The notes beneath the pieces were generated by a model. The model saw only the letters and a list, made by a program, of their open reading frames with translations, did not search any database and was not told the origin of the DNA. This document shows positions 23,686 to 30,743 of a stretch of 30,743 nt of DNA, piece by piece (position 1 is the first letter of the stretch; each line of letters starts with the position of its first letter). This DNA comes from FEN-1350 sp964386005 (GTDB lineage Bacteria > Planctomycetota > Phycisphaerae > Sedimentisphaerales > Anaerohalosphaeraceae): NCBI GenBank assembly GCA_964386005.1, contig CAYLSB010000056.1:1-30743 (forward strand), given 5' to 3'. Made by a program: the position numbers and the translations under genes.

Positions 23686-25047
23686 TTAATTACGCAGCGC
23701 CTGAATCGGTGATGGAATCCGGCCTTTCCTGGCGATGAACTTCGGCGCCGCCAGCGTGGAAATCTTCATGATCGGAGCCGAACCCAACAGTCCGCCGAAA
23801 TGGACAATCTGTCCGGCCTTTTTCCCCGGTACCGGAATCACCCGCACGCTGGTGGTTTTGTGATTGGCCACACCGATTGCCAATTCATCGGCGATGATCG
23901 CGCTTAAGACATCCGCCGGGGTATTGCCCGGCACGGCGAACATATCCATCCCCACCGAGCATACGCTGGTCAGGGCCTCCAGCTTTTCGATATTCAGGGC
24001 TCCCGCCCGTACCGCGCGGATCATTCCCGCGTCTTCGCTCACGGGGATAAACGTTCCCGAAAGGCCTCCGACATTGCCCGAGGCCATCGAACCGCCTTTT
24101 TTTACCGCATCGATCAATAGGGCCAAAGCCGCCGTACTTCCGGGACGTCCCATCCGGCTGACACCCATTGACTCGATGATCTCCGCCACCGAGTCGCCTG
24201 CGTTGGGCGTCGCCGCCAGAGAAATGTCCACGATCCCGAAATCCACGTTCATCAGCCGGGCCATCTCGCGCCCGATCAATTCACCCGCGCGTGTGATCTT
24301 AAATACTGTACGCTTGATGACCTCTGAAAGTTCTGTCAAATCGCACTCCGGATTCTGATCAATCACCGATCGCACAACGCCCGGCCCGGAGATCCCCACG
24401 TTCAGCGAATAGTCCGGCTCGCCCACGCCGTGATGGGCGCCCGCCATGAAAGGATTGTCTTCCGGAACGTTGGCAAAGACGGCGATCTTCGCGCATCCGA
24501 TTCCGTTTTTGGTTCGCCGAGCCAGTTGCTTGAGGATTTCTCCGAATGCCGCGATCGCCGTCATGTTCATCCCCGCCGCCGTCGAGGCCATGTTCAGAAA
24601 TCCGCACAACCGCTGTGTCTGAGACAGCGCTTCCGGGATCGAATCCATCAGTGTATGGTCGCTGCGGGTCATACCCTTTTGCACCATGGCCCCAAATCCG
24701 CCGATGAAATCGATCTTCGTCTCGCCCGCCGCCTCATCCAGCGTCCGCGCGATCCGCACGGCTGTCGACTCCCGCTGAGGCAGCGGCTCCATCAGGATCG
24801 ACGCCGGCGTCACCGCGATCCTGCGATTCGTGATCGGGATACCGTACTGATCTTCCACGACGTCCGCCAGGCGGTTGAGCAGTTGGCCCTTTTCGACGAT
24901 CCGTTTTCGAATCCGCTTACAGAACGCCGCCGTATTGCGATCCATACAATCCTTCAGGTTGATCCCCAGCGTCACCGTGCGGATATCGAAGTTGTGCCGC
25001 ATGGTCATATTCACGGTTTCGAAAACTTCTTCCACCGATATCGTCAT
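23686..25047 (-). CDS. UPF0210 / PFL-family protein
   Basis: A 453-residue soluble protein of the UPF0210 (DUF711, PFL-like) family, which is distantly related in sequence to glycyl-radical enzymes but lacks the glycyl radical motif. Recognisable segments are RTVTLGINLKDC, FIGGFGAMVQKGMT, NVGISGPGVV, DISLAATPNAGDSVAEIIE, GGLSGTFIPVSEDAGM and VCSVGMDMFAVPG. Biochemical function is not known. GAGGA lies 4 nt before the ATG at 25047. In many genomes it is paired with a small ACT-domain (UPF0237) gene; none is present here, neither upstream nor downstream. Confidence 0.88.
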   Translation of the reverse strand: MTISVEEVFETVNMTMRHNFDIRTVTLGINLKDCMDRNTAAFCKRIRKRIVEKGQLLNRLADVVEDQYGIPITNRRIAVTPASILMEPLPQRESTAVRIARTLDEAAGETKIDFIGGFGAMVQKGMTRSDHTLMDSIPEALSQTQRLCGFLNMASTAAGMNMTAIAAFGEILKQLARRTKNGIGCAKIAVFANVPEDNPFMAGAHHGVGEPDYSLNVGISGPGVVRSVIDQNPECDLTELSEVIKRTVFKITRAGELIGREMARLMNVDFGIVDISLAATPNAGDSVAEIIESMGVSRMGRPGSTAALALLIDAVKKGGSMASGNVGGLSGTFIPVSEDAGMIRAVRAGALNIEKLEALTSVCSVGMDMFAVPGNTPADVLSAIIADELAIGVANHKTTSVRVIPVPGKKAGQIVHFGGLLGSAPIMKISTLAAPKFIARKGRIPSPIQALRN

Positions 25048-25097
25048 GTGATCCTCATATCCAATCGTGTCTGGTCGGCTTCATTCCACCCCTGTGT

Positions 25098-25122
25098 GTC
25101 ATTCCGGCGAAAGCCGGGAGCC
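25098..25122. repeat. REP-like palindromic repeat, copy A (divergent)
   Basis: This copy reads GTCATTCCGGC, then GAAA, then GCCGGGAGCC. Relative to copies B and C the two stem arms changed together (CCGC/GCGG to CGGC/GCCG), which keeps the hairpin and suggests selection on structure. It lies between the UPF0210 gene and the small lipoprotein gene. Confidence 0.75.
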
Positions 25123-25284
25123 ATATCATATCGTTCCATGAACGTCAAACGCTGTCCATAATTTCATTTTGATCGGCCATTTTTCATTTTGATTTTTGAT
25201 CTTTAATTTTCTGATCCGGCCATACAACGACAATCGTACAATGTAAAGCATTCTACCCCCATATTCTTCCATCATCAAGAAAAC
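25123..25284. other. AT-rich intergenic region with a low-complexity repeat
   Basis: Around 25160-25215 the sequence repeats TTTTCATTTTGAT and TTTTTGATCTTTAATTTT with small variations. No gene or clear promoter was found. A similar A/T repeat (AATTGAAAATCGACAATTGAAA-like) occurs near 29290-29325, next to repeat copy C. Confidence 0.5.
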
Positions 25285-25698
25285 TCAAAACCTTTCATGC
25301 TGTTCCGTCTGTCCTTTATCAGCGACGCTTCGTTTGGCTTTCACCAGCGGGTATCGCAGTTTGTAGATCCACGCCCCCGGCAGAGTCATGGACTTTCTGG
25401 CCGTGGGATTTTCGAAGGTTTTCTGGTCGTCAGCCATGTGAATGATTTCCCATGTGTCCGGATCTCCCGTTGGACACGCCGCCACCCATGTTCCTCCGTC
25501 GGCGTCGCGAAACTGGATGTACGGCCAGTCGCGATAGCTCCCATCCGACCATCGCGTGGTGACGATCTGAATCCTTTCCCGACCATCCCCAATCCGGGCC
25601 TCGTACAACTCATCCGCCTGGGGCCGTGCGCGACCGGATCCGCATCCGCACAAGGTTAGACACAGTACCATTCCACAAACGAAAAATTGAATATTCAA
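25285..25698 (-). CDS. Small hypothetical lipoprotein
   Basis: A 137-residue protein with a lipoprotein signal (LTLCGCGSG; the Cys of the LCGC box is residue 19), so probably exported and lipid-anchored. The mature part contains a YIQFRDADGGTWVAACPTGDPDTWEII region; no family was recognised. The start is a TTG at 25698 with GGAG 8 nt upstream. It is divergent from the ECF sigma gene. Confidence 0.65.
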   Translation of the reverse strand: MNIQFFVCGMVLCLTLCGCGSGRARPQADELYEARIGDGRERIQIVTTRWSDGSYRDWPYIQFRDADGGTWVAACPTGDPDTWEIIHMADDQKTFENPTARKSMTLPGAWIYKLRYPLVKAKRSVADKGQTEQHERF

Positions 25699-25852
25699 AT
25701 CACTTTCTCCACTTGAATCCGTATTGTCCGACCATTCGCATGTTTTCCGATATATTTCCGAATTGCATACTCAAAATCCCGGGCGAAAACGATAATTCAC
25801 CCTCGACATTCTTATATCATGATATCGTTGTGTTGAATATTATTTTCCCCTT

Positions 25853-25878
25853 TGAACCTTTCGGATATATGATCCGAC
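25853..25878 (+). promoter_or_regulatory. ECF-type promoter before the sigma factor gene (candidate autoregulation)
   Basis: TGAACC (25853-25858), 16 nt, CGAC (25875-25878), then TATAC. This fits the general ECF layout (GAAC-type -35, CG[AT]C-type -10, 16-17 nt spacing). Transcription would begin about 27 nt before the TTG at 25912. ECF genes often drive their own promoter, so self-activation is likely but inferred. Confidence 0.45.
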
Positions 25879-25911
25879 TATACAAACGGAATCGATGATC
25901 GGAGATCGTCG

Positions 25912-26466
25912 TTGAAGCTGAATAAAAAGTCCATTACCTATGAACTGCTGGTGTTGCGTTGTCAGCGGCGGGATCCCGGCGCGCTGGAAGAACTGGTACG
26001 ACAATTCGAGCGGCGGCTGTTCTATTACATCCGGCGCCTGGTGGATCACGAGCATGATGCCTGGAACATCCTGCAGGAAACCTGGCTGAGCGTGTTTACG
26101 TCCATCGGTTCCCTTCGCCAACCGCAATTACTTCCGGTTTGGCTTTATGGCATAGCCCGTCGTCGGGTGATGGACTATCGCCGCGGCAAATACGCCGACC
26201 GGCTTATCTTCGGCAACGAAGATGCGATGACGGCCGTCCCCGACGATTACATAGTGATTCCCATCGATGATGCCGGCCGTATTCACAGGGGCCTGGAGCG
26301 CCTCAGTACGGCCCATCGCGAAGTCCTGACATTGTATTTTCTCGAAGAGATGCCGCTGGAGGCCATCGCCGCCATCGTGGATGCGTCGGTCGGCACCGTG
26401 AAGTCACGGCTCTTTTACGCCAAACAAAACCTCAGAAAATTCATGGAAAACGAGAGGGAAATATGA
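25912..26466 (+). CDS. ECF-family RNA polymerase sigma factor
   Basis: A 184-residue sigma factor with regions 2 and 4 only. Sigma-2 (about 24-93) includes DAWNILQETWLSVF and WLYGIARRRVMDYRR; sigma-4 (about 127-176) includes REVLTLYFLEEMPLEAIAAIVDASVGTVKSRLFYAKQNLRK with the helix-turn-helix. The start is a TTG at 25912 with GGAG 7 nt upstream. Its stop overlaps the ATG of the next gene (ATGA at 26463-26466), so the two are translationally coupled. That partner is a membrane protein that may act as its anti-sigma factor. Confidence 0.92.
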   Translation: MKLNKKSITYELLVLRCQRRDPGALEELVRQFERRLFYYIRRLVDHEHDAWNILQETWLSVFTSIGSLRQPQLLPVWLYGIARRRVMDYRRGKYADRLIFGNEDAMTAVPDDYIVIPIDDAGRIHRGLERLSTAHREVLTLYFLEEMPLEAIAAIVDASVGTVKSRLFYAKQNLRKFMENEREI

Positions 26467-27089
26467 AAAACAACCATAACACAATCGGCGCTCTGTTGCC
26501 GGAGCAGGAACCCGTAAATCCCCGATCCAATGCGGATTACCGACAAGTCGTTCGCTCCATGATGGAACGAAAAATCCACTGGCTAATCCGTGCGGTTTGC
26601 GGTTTGATCGCTCTGGTCGGCGCGATATTTTGCGTCTCTCTGCTCGTGCAGATATTCGAGGGCATGAACAATACTTTGGAGACGATCGTCAAGCTCTACA
26701 TGGGTTTTCTGTTGATCAGCGTACTGATCTATTCGGTACTGGCCGCCGTTGTCGCCATCCGCGGAACGATACGAATTGGCTATGCACCCGCGGCGATCTT
26801 CGGTGCATTGGTCCTGGCGGGTTTCTTTTTGGCCCTGTGGTTTTTTTTGATCTACATTTTCCCCCGGCTTATCGAAATCATGAAAACCCAAACCAGCGAT
26901 CCCGGAGTCGCGAATCTGTGGTTTTTCGGGATGGCGAATCTATTGATGATGATCTTTTTTTTCAGCGTACTCTCAGTAGGTATTGTATTTATTATATACC
27001 TGATATATTCACAGTACAGCCACAATCGCCGAAAGCTCCTGGAAATCGAATTGGCCCTGGCCGACCTGTCGGAAAAGATTTCGGAATAA
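26463..27089 (+). CDS. Four-helix membrane protein, putative ECF-sigma partner
   Basis: A 208-residue protein with a soluble N-terminus (1-38), four predicted membrane helices (about 40-63, 77-99, 108-133, 158-183) and a short charged coiled-coil tail (186-208, RRKLLEIELALADLSEKI). No CHCC zinc-binding anti-sigma (ZAS) motif is present. Four-base overlap with the sigma gene and the soluble N-terminus suggest a membrane-bound anti-sigma or signal-transducing partner; this is an inference from context. No known family was recognised with confidence. A palindromic repeat lies 53 nt downstream. Confidence 0.75.
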   Translation: MKNNHNTIGALLPEQEPVNPRSNADYRQVVRSMMERKIHWLIRAVCGLIALVGAIFCVSLLVQIFEGMNNTLETIVKLYMGFLLISVLIYSVLAAVVAIRGTIRIGYAPAAIFGALVLAGFFLALWFFLIYIFPRLIEIMKTQTSDPGVANLWFFGMANLLMMIFFFSVLSVGIVFIIYLIYSQYSHNRRKLLEIELALADLSEKISE

Positions 27090-27140
27090 ACTCGACGCCC
27101 GATCCGATTGGAGAGGAATCGATAATGATCGGCGATCTTT

Positions 27141-27170
27141 TTGTCATTCCCGCGAAAGCGGGAATCCAGA
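27141..27170. repeat. REP-like palindromic repeat, copy B
   Basis: A 30-bp unit with a 7-bp stem, TTCCCGC-GAAA-GCGGGAA. It is identical over 30 bp to copy C at 29164-29193 and in the same orientation. The two copies flank the GH gene at 27213-29129. Related GTCATTCCCGCGAAAGCGGG units are known as REP-like elements in many bacteria, usually moved by RAYT transposases; none is in this window. Confidence 0.85.
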
Positions 27171-27212
27171 TTTGTGTATGGCCGGTTACCTTTGTTTATC
27201 AGAACCGTTTTG

Positions 27213-29129
27213 TCATCGAAGTTCAATCGATCGCGGCCCGATCAGATAGAGGGGACCGGGACAGAGCGGCACAATAAATTTCCCCGATACGACGGGAACG
27301 GAAATCGGCCTTCCGAGGTGATCGAAGATCTGTTCAATGGGATCATCGGTCGATAGCGAATAGCTCCGCTGACTTTCATAATCCCAAAGCGCCAAAGCGT
27401 TCTTTCCGTCCGGCCGTGTCCAACCGACGCATCGGGTAGAGCCGGTGTTGTCAAATTTTATCTCGATCCGCTTTGAACCGGCGGGGCGGGCACGTGTGAG
27501 GGTTTGATACGCGACGAAAGCCGGTTTGGGTGACAGCTCTTTATGAACGATCCCGAAATGGTCCTCGTTGTAGTACGGATCGTTTTCGAACGCGCGAAGA
27601 TTGTACCAGAAGACCGCTTCGACGCCGCCCTCGAAGGCCAGCAGATACGTCCGTGCCAGCAACTCGGCCTGCCTGTCGGGACTGACGCCGCGGATATCCG
27701 GCGACAACGTGCAAACAATCAGCCCGCCCTTGAGATCGCTGTTGAACTTGTACGCCGCCGCGACTACGCCCGACCAATCGCCCTTCGATCCGGTCAGCAG
27801 GGGGATCATCGTGTCGCCTTCCTTCAAGGCGGATCGCGTGAGGAATCGTTCGCCGCGCGTTTGGGCGTCGGGCTTTTTTATTTGTTTCGTTAATCCCTCT
27901 GGTACAGTCAGATTATCCACCCATTCCGGGGTCTTTTTGTCCTTGTCCGTCCACCACGCCTGCCAGCCGATATGCAGCCGCCTGCGATACGATTCATCGG
28001 CTCCTTGCTGCTGCCATTTGCCGTCCGGTCCTCTGCGAACGGTGTAATACAGCGGCATCCCGCGCCCGAGAATAACAATTCCGCCGTTGCGAATATACGC
28101 TTCAATCGCGTCGAACACTTCGACGGGAAAGCTCTCATCCGGCGGCAGAATCAGGCAATCGAATCCTTTGAGCGATCCGTCAGCGATCTTTGCCAGCGTG
28201 ATCCGCTGGACGATTCCTCCGCCGCCAAGCATCTTTACCAGTTCGGCATCGTCGATCAGCATTTTGTGCCGATAGGCCGGATCGTCCAGTGCGGCCAGCT
28301 TCCAGGTCTTTTTGTCGGGCTGAATCTGCGACAATCCCGCCCGAACGACATCCACCAGCGTATCCAGCGGCGGCTTGTGCGTCGGGTAGCCGATCTCCGT
28401 GATCCAGACGGATTTTGCGCCGTCGCCGTAGCGTGTCATCAGCTCGCCAAGCTTGTGCAGATCATCCACCAGCGGGTGAACCTCCGGCGCCGCGGGATAA
28501 CGATACGGATGCACATTCATGATGTCGAAATAATCCTTGCCGCCGGCCTTATAGATGCCCTCGATGAAATCGAAAGGAATTCCCGACAGGCCGCCAAGCA
28601 GGACAGTAAGCTTCGGATCGATCCGTTTGATCTCTTCGTAGGTCGCCTTCAGCAGCGTCGCATATTCGGCCGGGTTGGGATCCTGTCGCCAGAACTGCTT
28701 GAGGTCCGGCTCGTTCCACACCTCCCAATACCGCAGCCGGTCCTTATACCGGGTCACGATCGCGCGGACATACGCCCGCCAGTCGTCCAGATGCTCGATG
28801 ACCGGCCGTGCCCACGGCGTATCGTAGTCGAGAATCGGCAGGATGATGATCTTTGCCTCCTCGGCCAGTTGGATCGTTCGGTCGAAGCGGGCAAAATCAA
28901 ACGCCGCGCCTTTCGCCCTCTGGACGCTTGTCCAGTCAAAATCCGTCCGCGCCCAGCCGATCCCCGCCTCGTTCATTCGGGCGAACTGCTGCGCTGCGAT
29001 CTCGTGATCACCCCCGCGCGACACATGGGCGCAAATGCCATAAGGTGATACCTCGGCAGCGGCGGCAAAGTGGATACCCCAAAAAAACAATGCTAACACG
29101 ATAACCCTGGATGGATATTTTCTCGACAT
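27213..29129 (-). CDS. Secreted clan GH-A glycoside hydrolase (GH39-like) with a domain inserted in the barrel
   Basis: A 638-residue protein with a signal peptide (about 1-25). The start is the ATG at 29129, 6 nt after AAGGA. The frame also runs to 29342, but that extension is translated repeat sequence (LDSRFRGND) and overlaps the next gene. The first half is a TIM barrel of the GH39/clan A type: acid/base Glu140 in WNEPD (138-142) and nucleophile Glu245 in WITEIGYPT (242-250). Residues about 268-484, with FDCLILPPDESFP, IVILGRG and YKFNSDLKGGLIVC, look like a glutamine-amidotransferase-like alpha/beta domain. Barrel-type sequence resumes at 486-546 (EAVFWYNLRAF, HFGIVH). A beta-sandwich follows to the end. 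Substrate is probably a beta-linked polysaccharide or oligosaccharide, unknown in detail. Confidence 0.85.
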   Translation of the reverse strand: MSRKYPSRVIVLALFFWGIHFAAAAEVSPYGICAHVSRGGDHEIAAQQFARMNEAGIGWARTDFDWTSVQRAKGAAFDFARFDRTIQLAEEAKIIILPILDYDTPWARPVIEHLDDWRAYVRAIVTRYKDRLRYWEVWNEPDLKQFWRQDPNPAEYATLLKATYEEIKRIDPKLTVLLGGLSGIPFDFIEGIYKAGGKDYFDIMNVHPYRYPAAPEVHPLVDDLHKLGELMTRYGDGAKSVWITEIGYPTHKPPLDTLVDVVRAGLSQIQPDKKTWKLAALDDPAYRHKMLIDDAELVKMLGGGGIVQRITLAKIADGSLKGFDCLILPPDESFPVEVFDAIEAYIRNGGIVILGRGMPLYYTVRRGPDGKWQQQGADESYRRRLHIGWQAWWTDKDKKTPEWVDNLTVPEGLTKQIKKPDAQTRGERFLTRSALKEGDTMIPLLTGSKGDWSGVVAAAYKFNSDLKGGLIVCTLSPDIRGVSPDRQAELLARTYLLAFEGGVEAVFWYNLRAFENDPYYNEDHFGIVHKELSPKPAFVAYQTLTRARPAGSKRIEIKFDNTGSTRCVGWTRPDGKNALALWDYESQRSYSLSTDDPIEQIFDHLGRPISVPVVSGKFIVPLCPGPLYLIGPRSIELR

Positions 29130-29163
29130 AGTAATTCCTTTAGGGACTCCATCAAAGCTCATA

Positions 29164-29193
29164 TTGTCATTCCCGCGAAAGCGGGAATCCAGA
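29164..29193. repeat. REP-like palindromic repeat, copy C
   Basis: Identical over 30 bp to copy B, same orientation, and 37 nt upstream of the GH gene start. On the minus strand it lies between the two glycosidase genes, so it would be in their shared transcript if they are cotranscribed and could act as a stabilising or terminating hairpin. Confidence 0.85.
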
Positions 29194-29326
29194 AACGACT
29201 TCGATAGATTTGCCGGTTTTGTTAGAACTTCTTTTACAGATCGCTCGATTCCGCTGAAAATCCCATTTTGTCCGAATGATTCCATATCCTTCATTCCAAA
29301 TTGAAAATCGACAATTGAAATTCTTT

Positions 29327-30565
29327 TCATCGCTTTGCCCAATCAACCAGCGCCCGATACTTGTGCGCTTCGGCGATGGCTTGTCCGGTGTATTCGATCG
29401 CGCCCCACGCGCCGCCATCGCCGGCCTGACCGACGTGGGCATAATAGCAAAAGTGGTCGTAGTACTTGCTCATCTCCCTGAGGTACTCCGTCGTCAGGTC
29501 GTACATCACCGGGTTGCGGTTAATCGCCTTCGCCGCCTTGAGCACATGCTGGCCGCCCTCATAGGCGATCAGCCGAAGGCCTGCCTTATCGGCAAGCTGC
29601 TTGTGTTTGGCCGATTCCTCGCCGCACTTGCGGATCGCCGCGCGGAGCTGCTCGACAGCATCGGCCGCGTCGCCGGCCGTGTTGTGCCCGAAGTACGGCG
29701 CCGTTGCGATGGCCGTGGCCTTGACGCCCCACGGATTGAGCGCGGCATCCTTCATCACCTCCAGATGCTGGCCGGCGATCCAGGAGTTGGCCGACTGCGT
29801 CGCCAGCACCTTGACCAGCCGTAGAGAATTGACGCCGAAGACCAGATCCGCCGCTCGAAACAGCCGTATCGCCGCCCAGGCGTGATATCGAAAACCGGCC
29901 GTCCAGCGGTTCTCATCGAGTTTGAGAGCGACGCCTTCGTCGCAGCAGTAGTGCGCCTGCTTGAAGCCGCCGTTCCACGTCTCGTTGGAATATTCGACGT
30001 AGAGCTTCAGTTCCTTCTTCAGCGGCTCGCACGTCTTGACTCCGCCCGCCGCGACCAGTTCCTCCGCCGTCATCATGGCCAGCCGCTTTTCGAATGGCGC
30101 AAGATCGACCTTCCGCATATCCACGCCGGTCTTGACAAGAATGCACAGCCGCAACGCATAATCGCACGGCCGGTCGCCCGTCTCGTGCGTGATCGTCCGG
30201 TGCGGGATCGTCACCCACAGATCCGAACGGTTACGGTTGCACAGGTCGATCATCCACTCGTACGCCGCGGGATTCTGCTTGAGATTGTCTTTGCCGTTGC
30301 GCTCGCTCCAGCTTGTCCGCTGCGAGCCGTTGGTGTTGTCCCAGTCCATGAACCGCAGCGACCGGTAGATCGCGATCTCCTTGAGAAACTGCGGATTCCA
30401 CGGATTGTCGCCGCCGACGTTTTGAAAATTCATAAAGCAATCGTTCGGTTTGTGCCAACCGAGGTTCCAGAAATTGCCCCCCACTTCCATCGCACCTATC
30501 GCGGGACTGGATAGGATCATAATGAGAACAACGGTGAGTAAATATTTCGTCCACTCCGATTTCAT
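29327..30565 (-). CDS. Secreted putative glycosidase, clan GH-A-like, family not recognised
   Basis: A 412-residue protein with a signal peptide (about 1-25, cleavage near AIGA). It has YVEYSNETWN (189-198), where Glu195 follows Asn as in clan GH-A acid/base motifs (NEP-like), and LIAYEGGQH (332-340), where Glu336 would be the nucleophile. VTIPH (118-122) and similar strands fit a TIM barrel. From memory, motifs like VEYSNEVWN occur in uncharacterised planctomycete secreted proteins. The carbohydrate substrate is unknown. The ATG at 30565 has an AAGG site about 10 nt upstream. The next gene on this strand starts about 200 nt downstream, so the pair may be a small glycan-degradation unit. Confidence 0.75.
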   Translation of the reverse strand: MKSEWTKYLLTVVLIMILSSPAIGAMEVGGNFWNLGWHKPNDCFMNFQNVGGDNPWNPQFLKEIAIYRSLRFMDWDNTNGSQRTSWSERNGKDNLKQNPAAYEWMIDLCNRNRSDLWVTIPHRTITHETGDRPCDYALRLCILVKTGVDMRKVDLAPFEKRLAMMTAEELVAAGGVKTCEPLKKELKLYVEYSNETWNGGFKQAHYCCDEGVALKLDENRWTAGFRYHAWAAIRLFRAADLVFGVNSLRLVKVLATQSANSWIAGQHLEVMKDAALNPWGVKATAIATAPYFGHNTAGDAADAVEQLRAAIRKCGEESAKHKQLADKAGLRLIAYEGGQHVLKAAKAINRNPVMYDLTTEYLREMSKYYDHFCYYAHVGQAGDGGAWGAIEYTGQAIAEAHKYRALVDWAKR

Positions 30566-30743
30566 TTCTTACGGCCTTTCATTGGATTCAGGTATGTATC
30601 TTTTGGCTGAACATAAAAATTAATCTTGATATCCAGCTATTCCATCAAAGAAGAACGATCCACGGTTCTTCTGAATATATGAATATAGAACTGTATAATT
30701 AAGCTTCTTTCCGTACATTTTTAATGAATTTTTTGACGGTGTC
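30566..30743 (-). promoter_or_regulatory. AT-rich upstream region with an inverted repeat (candidate operator)
   Basis: No coding sequence was seen. AGAAGAAC (30649-30656) and GTTCTTCT (30665-30672) form a perfect 8-bp inverted repeat with an 8-nt gap. On the minus strand it abuts a weak -35-like TTGATG with GATTAA 17 nt downstream, so it may be a regulator-binding site for the glycosidase genes. A cruciform or short transcript hairpin is an alternative. Confidence 0.4.

Noticed and set aside
29130..29342. An upstream extension of the GH39-like gene to 29342
   Set aside because: The added 71 residues are the translated palindromic repeat (LDSRFRGND) and overlap the neighbour's end; the ATG at 29129 has AAGGA and starts a signal peptide.
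1..30743. CRISPR arrays, integrases, insertion sequences, tRNA or rRNA genes
   Set aside because: No regularly spaced repeats, transposase motifs or conserved RNA gene sequences were found on either strand by reading.

Overview
The window is about 30.7 kb of bacterial chromosome with moderate GC. Planctomycetota (Phycisphaerae-like) is the best guess. This is an inference from gene style: a TPR protein whose N-terminus resembles planctomycete/verrucomicrobial TPR proteins, several large secreted carbohydrate-active proteins, a TRAP uptake operon facing uronate isomerase, an ECF sigma/membrane-protein pair and many lone genes on both strands. No rRNA, tRNA, CRISPR array, phage, integrase or transposase was seen.

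Layout. 1-5.0 kb: the end of a TPR protein, an SGNH hydrolase with a C-terminal Ada-like zinc motif, a 0.5 kb gap that looks like a free-standing non-coding RNA gene, and a 900-residue secreted beta-helix protein. 5.3-9.1 kb: a 3D-domain cell-wall protein with a structured leader, DAHP synthase (aroF), a metallophosphoesterase and a CheV-like CheW-receiver protein. 9.1-15.4 kb: a nucleotide-sugar dehydrogenase, then a complete TRAP transporter operon (dctP-dctQ-dctM) convergent with uronate isomerase (uxaC). 15.5-19.2 kb: a DUF456 membrane protein, a redoxin-like lipoprotein, an operon of an M14 murein-peptide-amidase-like lipoprotein and an N-acetylneuraminate-lyase-like aldolase, and a YkgJ cysteine-cluster protein. 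19.3-22.9 kb: hisS, then a histidine kinase (half-CBS, PAS, HisKA, HATPase, degenerate GGDEF-like tail) with a stand-alone receiver 16 nt downstream. 23.0-25.7 kb: an NTF2-like membrane protein, a UPF0210/PFL-family protein and a small lipoprotein. 25.8-27.1 kb: an ECF sigma factor overlapping a four-helix membrane protein, preceded by an ECF-type promoter. 27.2-30.6 kb: two secreted clan GH-A-type glycosidases.

How the genes fit together. The clearest metabolic theme is acquisition and breakdown of acidic or plant/algal sugars: secreted glycosidases, TRAP uptake, UxaC and an NPL-type aldolase. Smaller themes are cell-wall turnover (3D protein, M14 amidase) and signalling. Several promoters share one shape, TTGAxx-N16/17-TAnnnT. 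A short palindromic repeat occurs three times; two copies identical over 30 bp flank exactly one glycosidase gene, and the third carries compensatory stem changes. The items most worth following up are the candidate RNA at 1.93-2.24 kb, the repeat-flanked glycosidase with a domain inserted in its barrel, the kinase with the GPDEL tail, and the ECF module.
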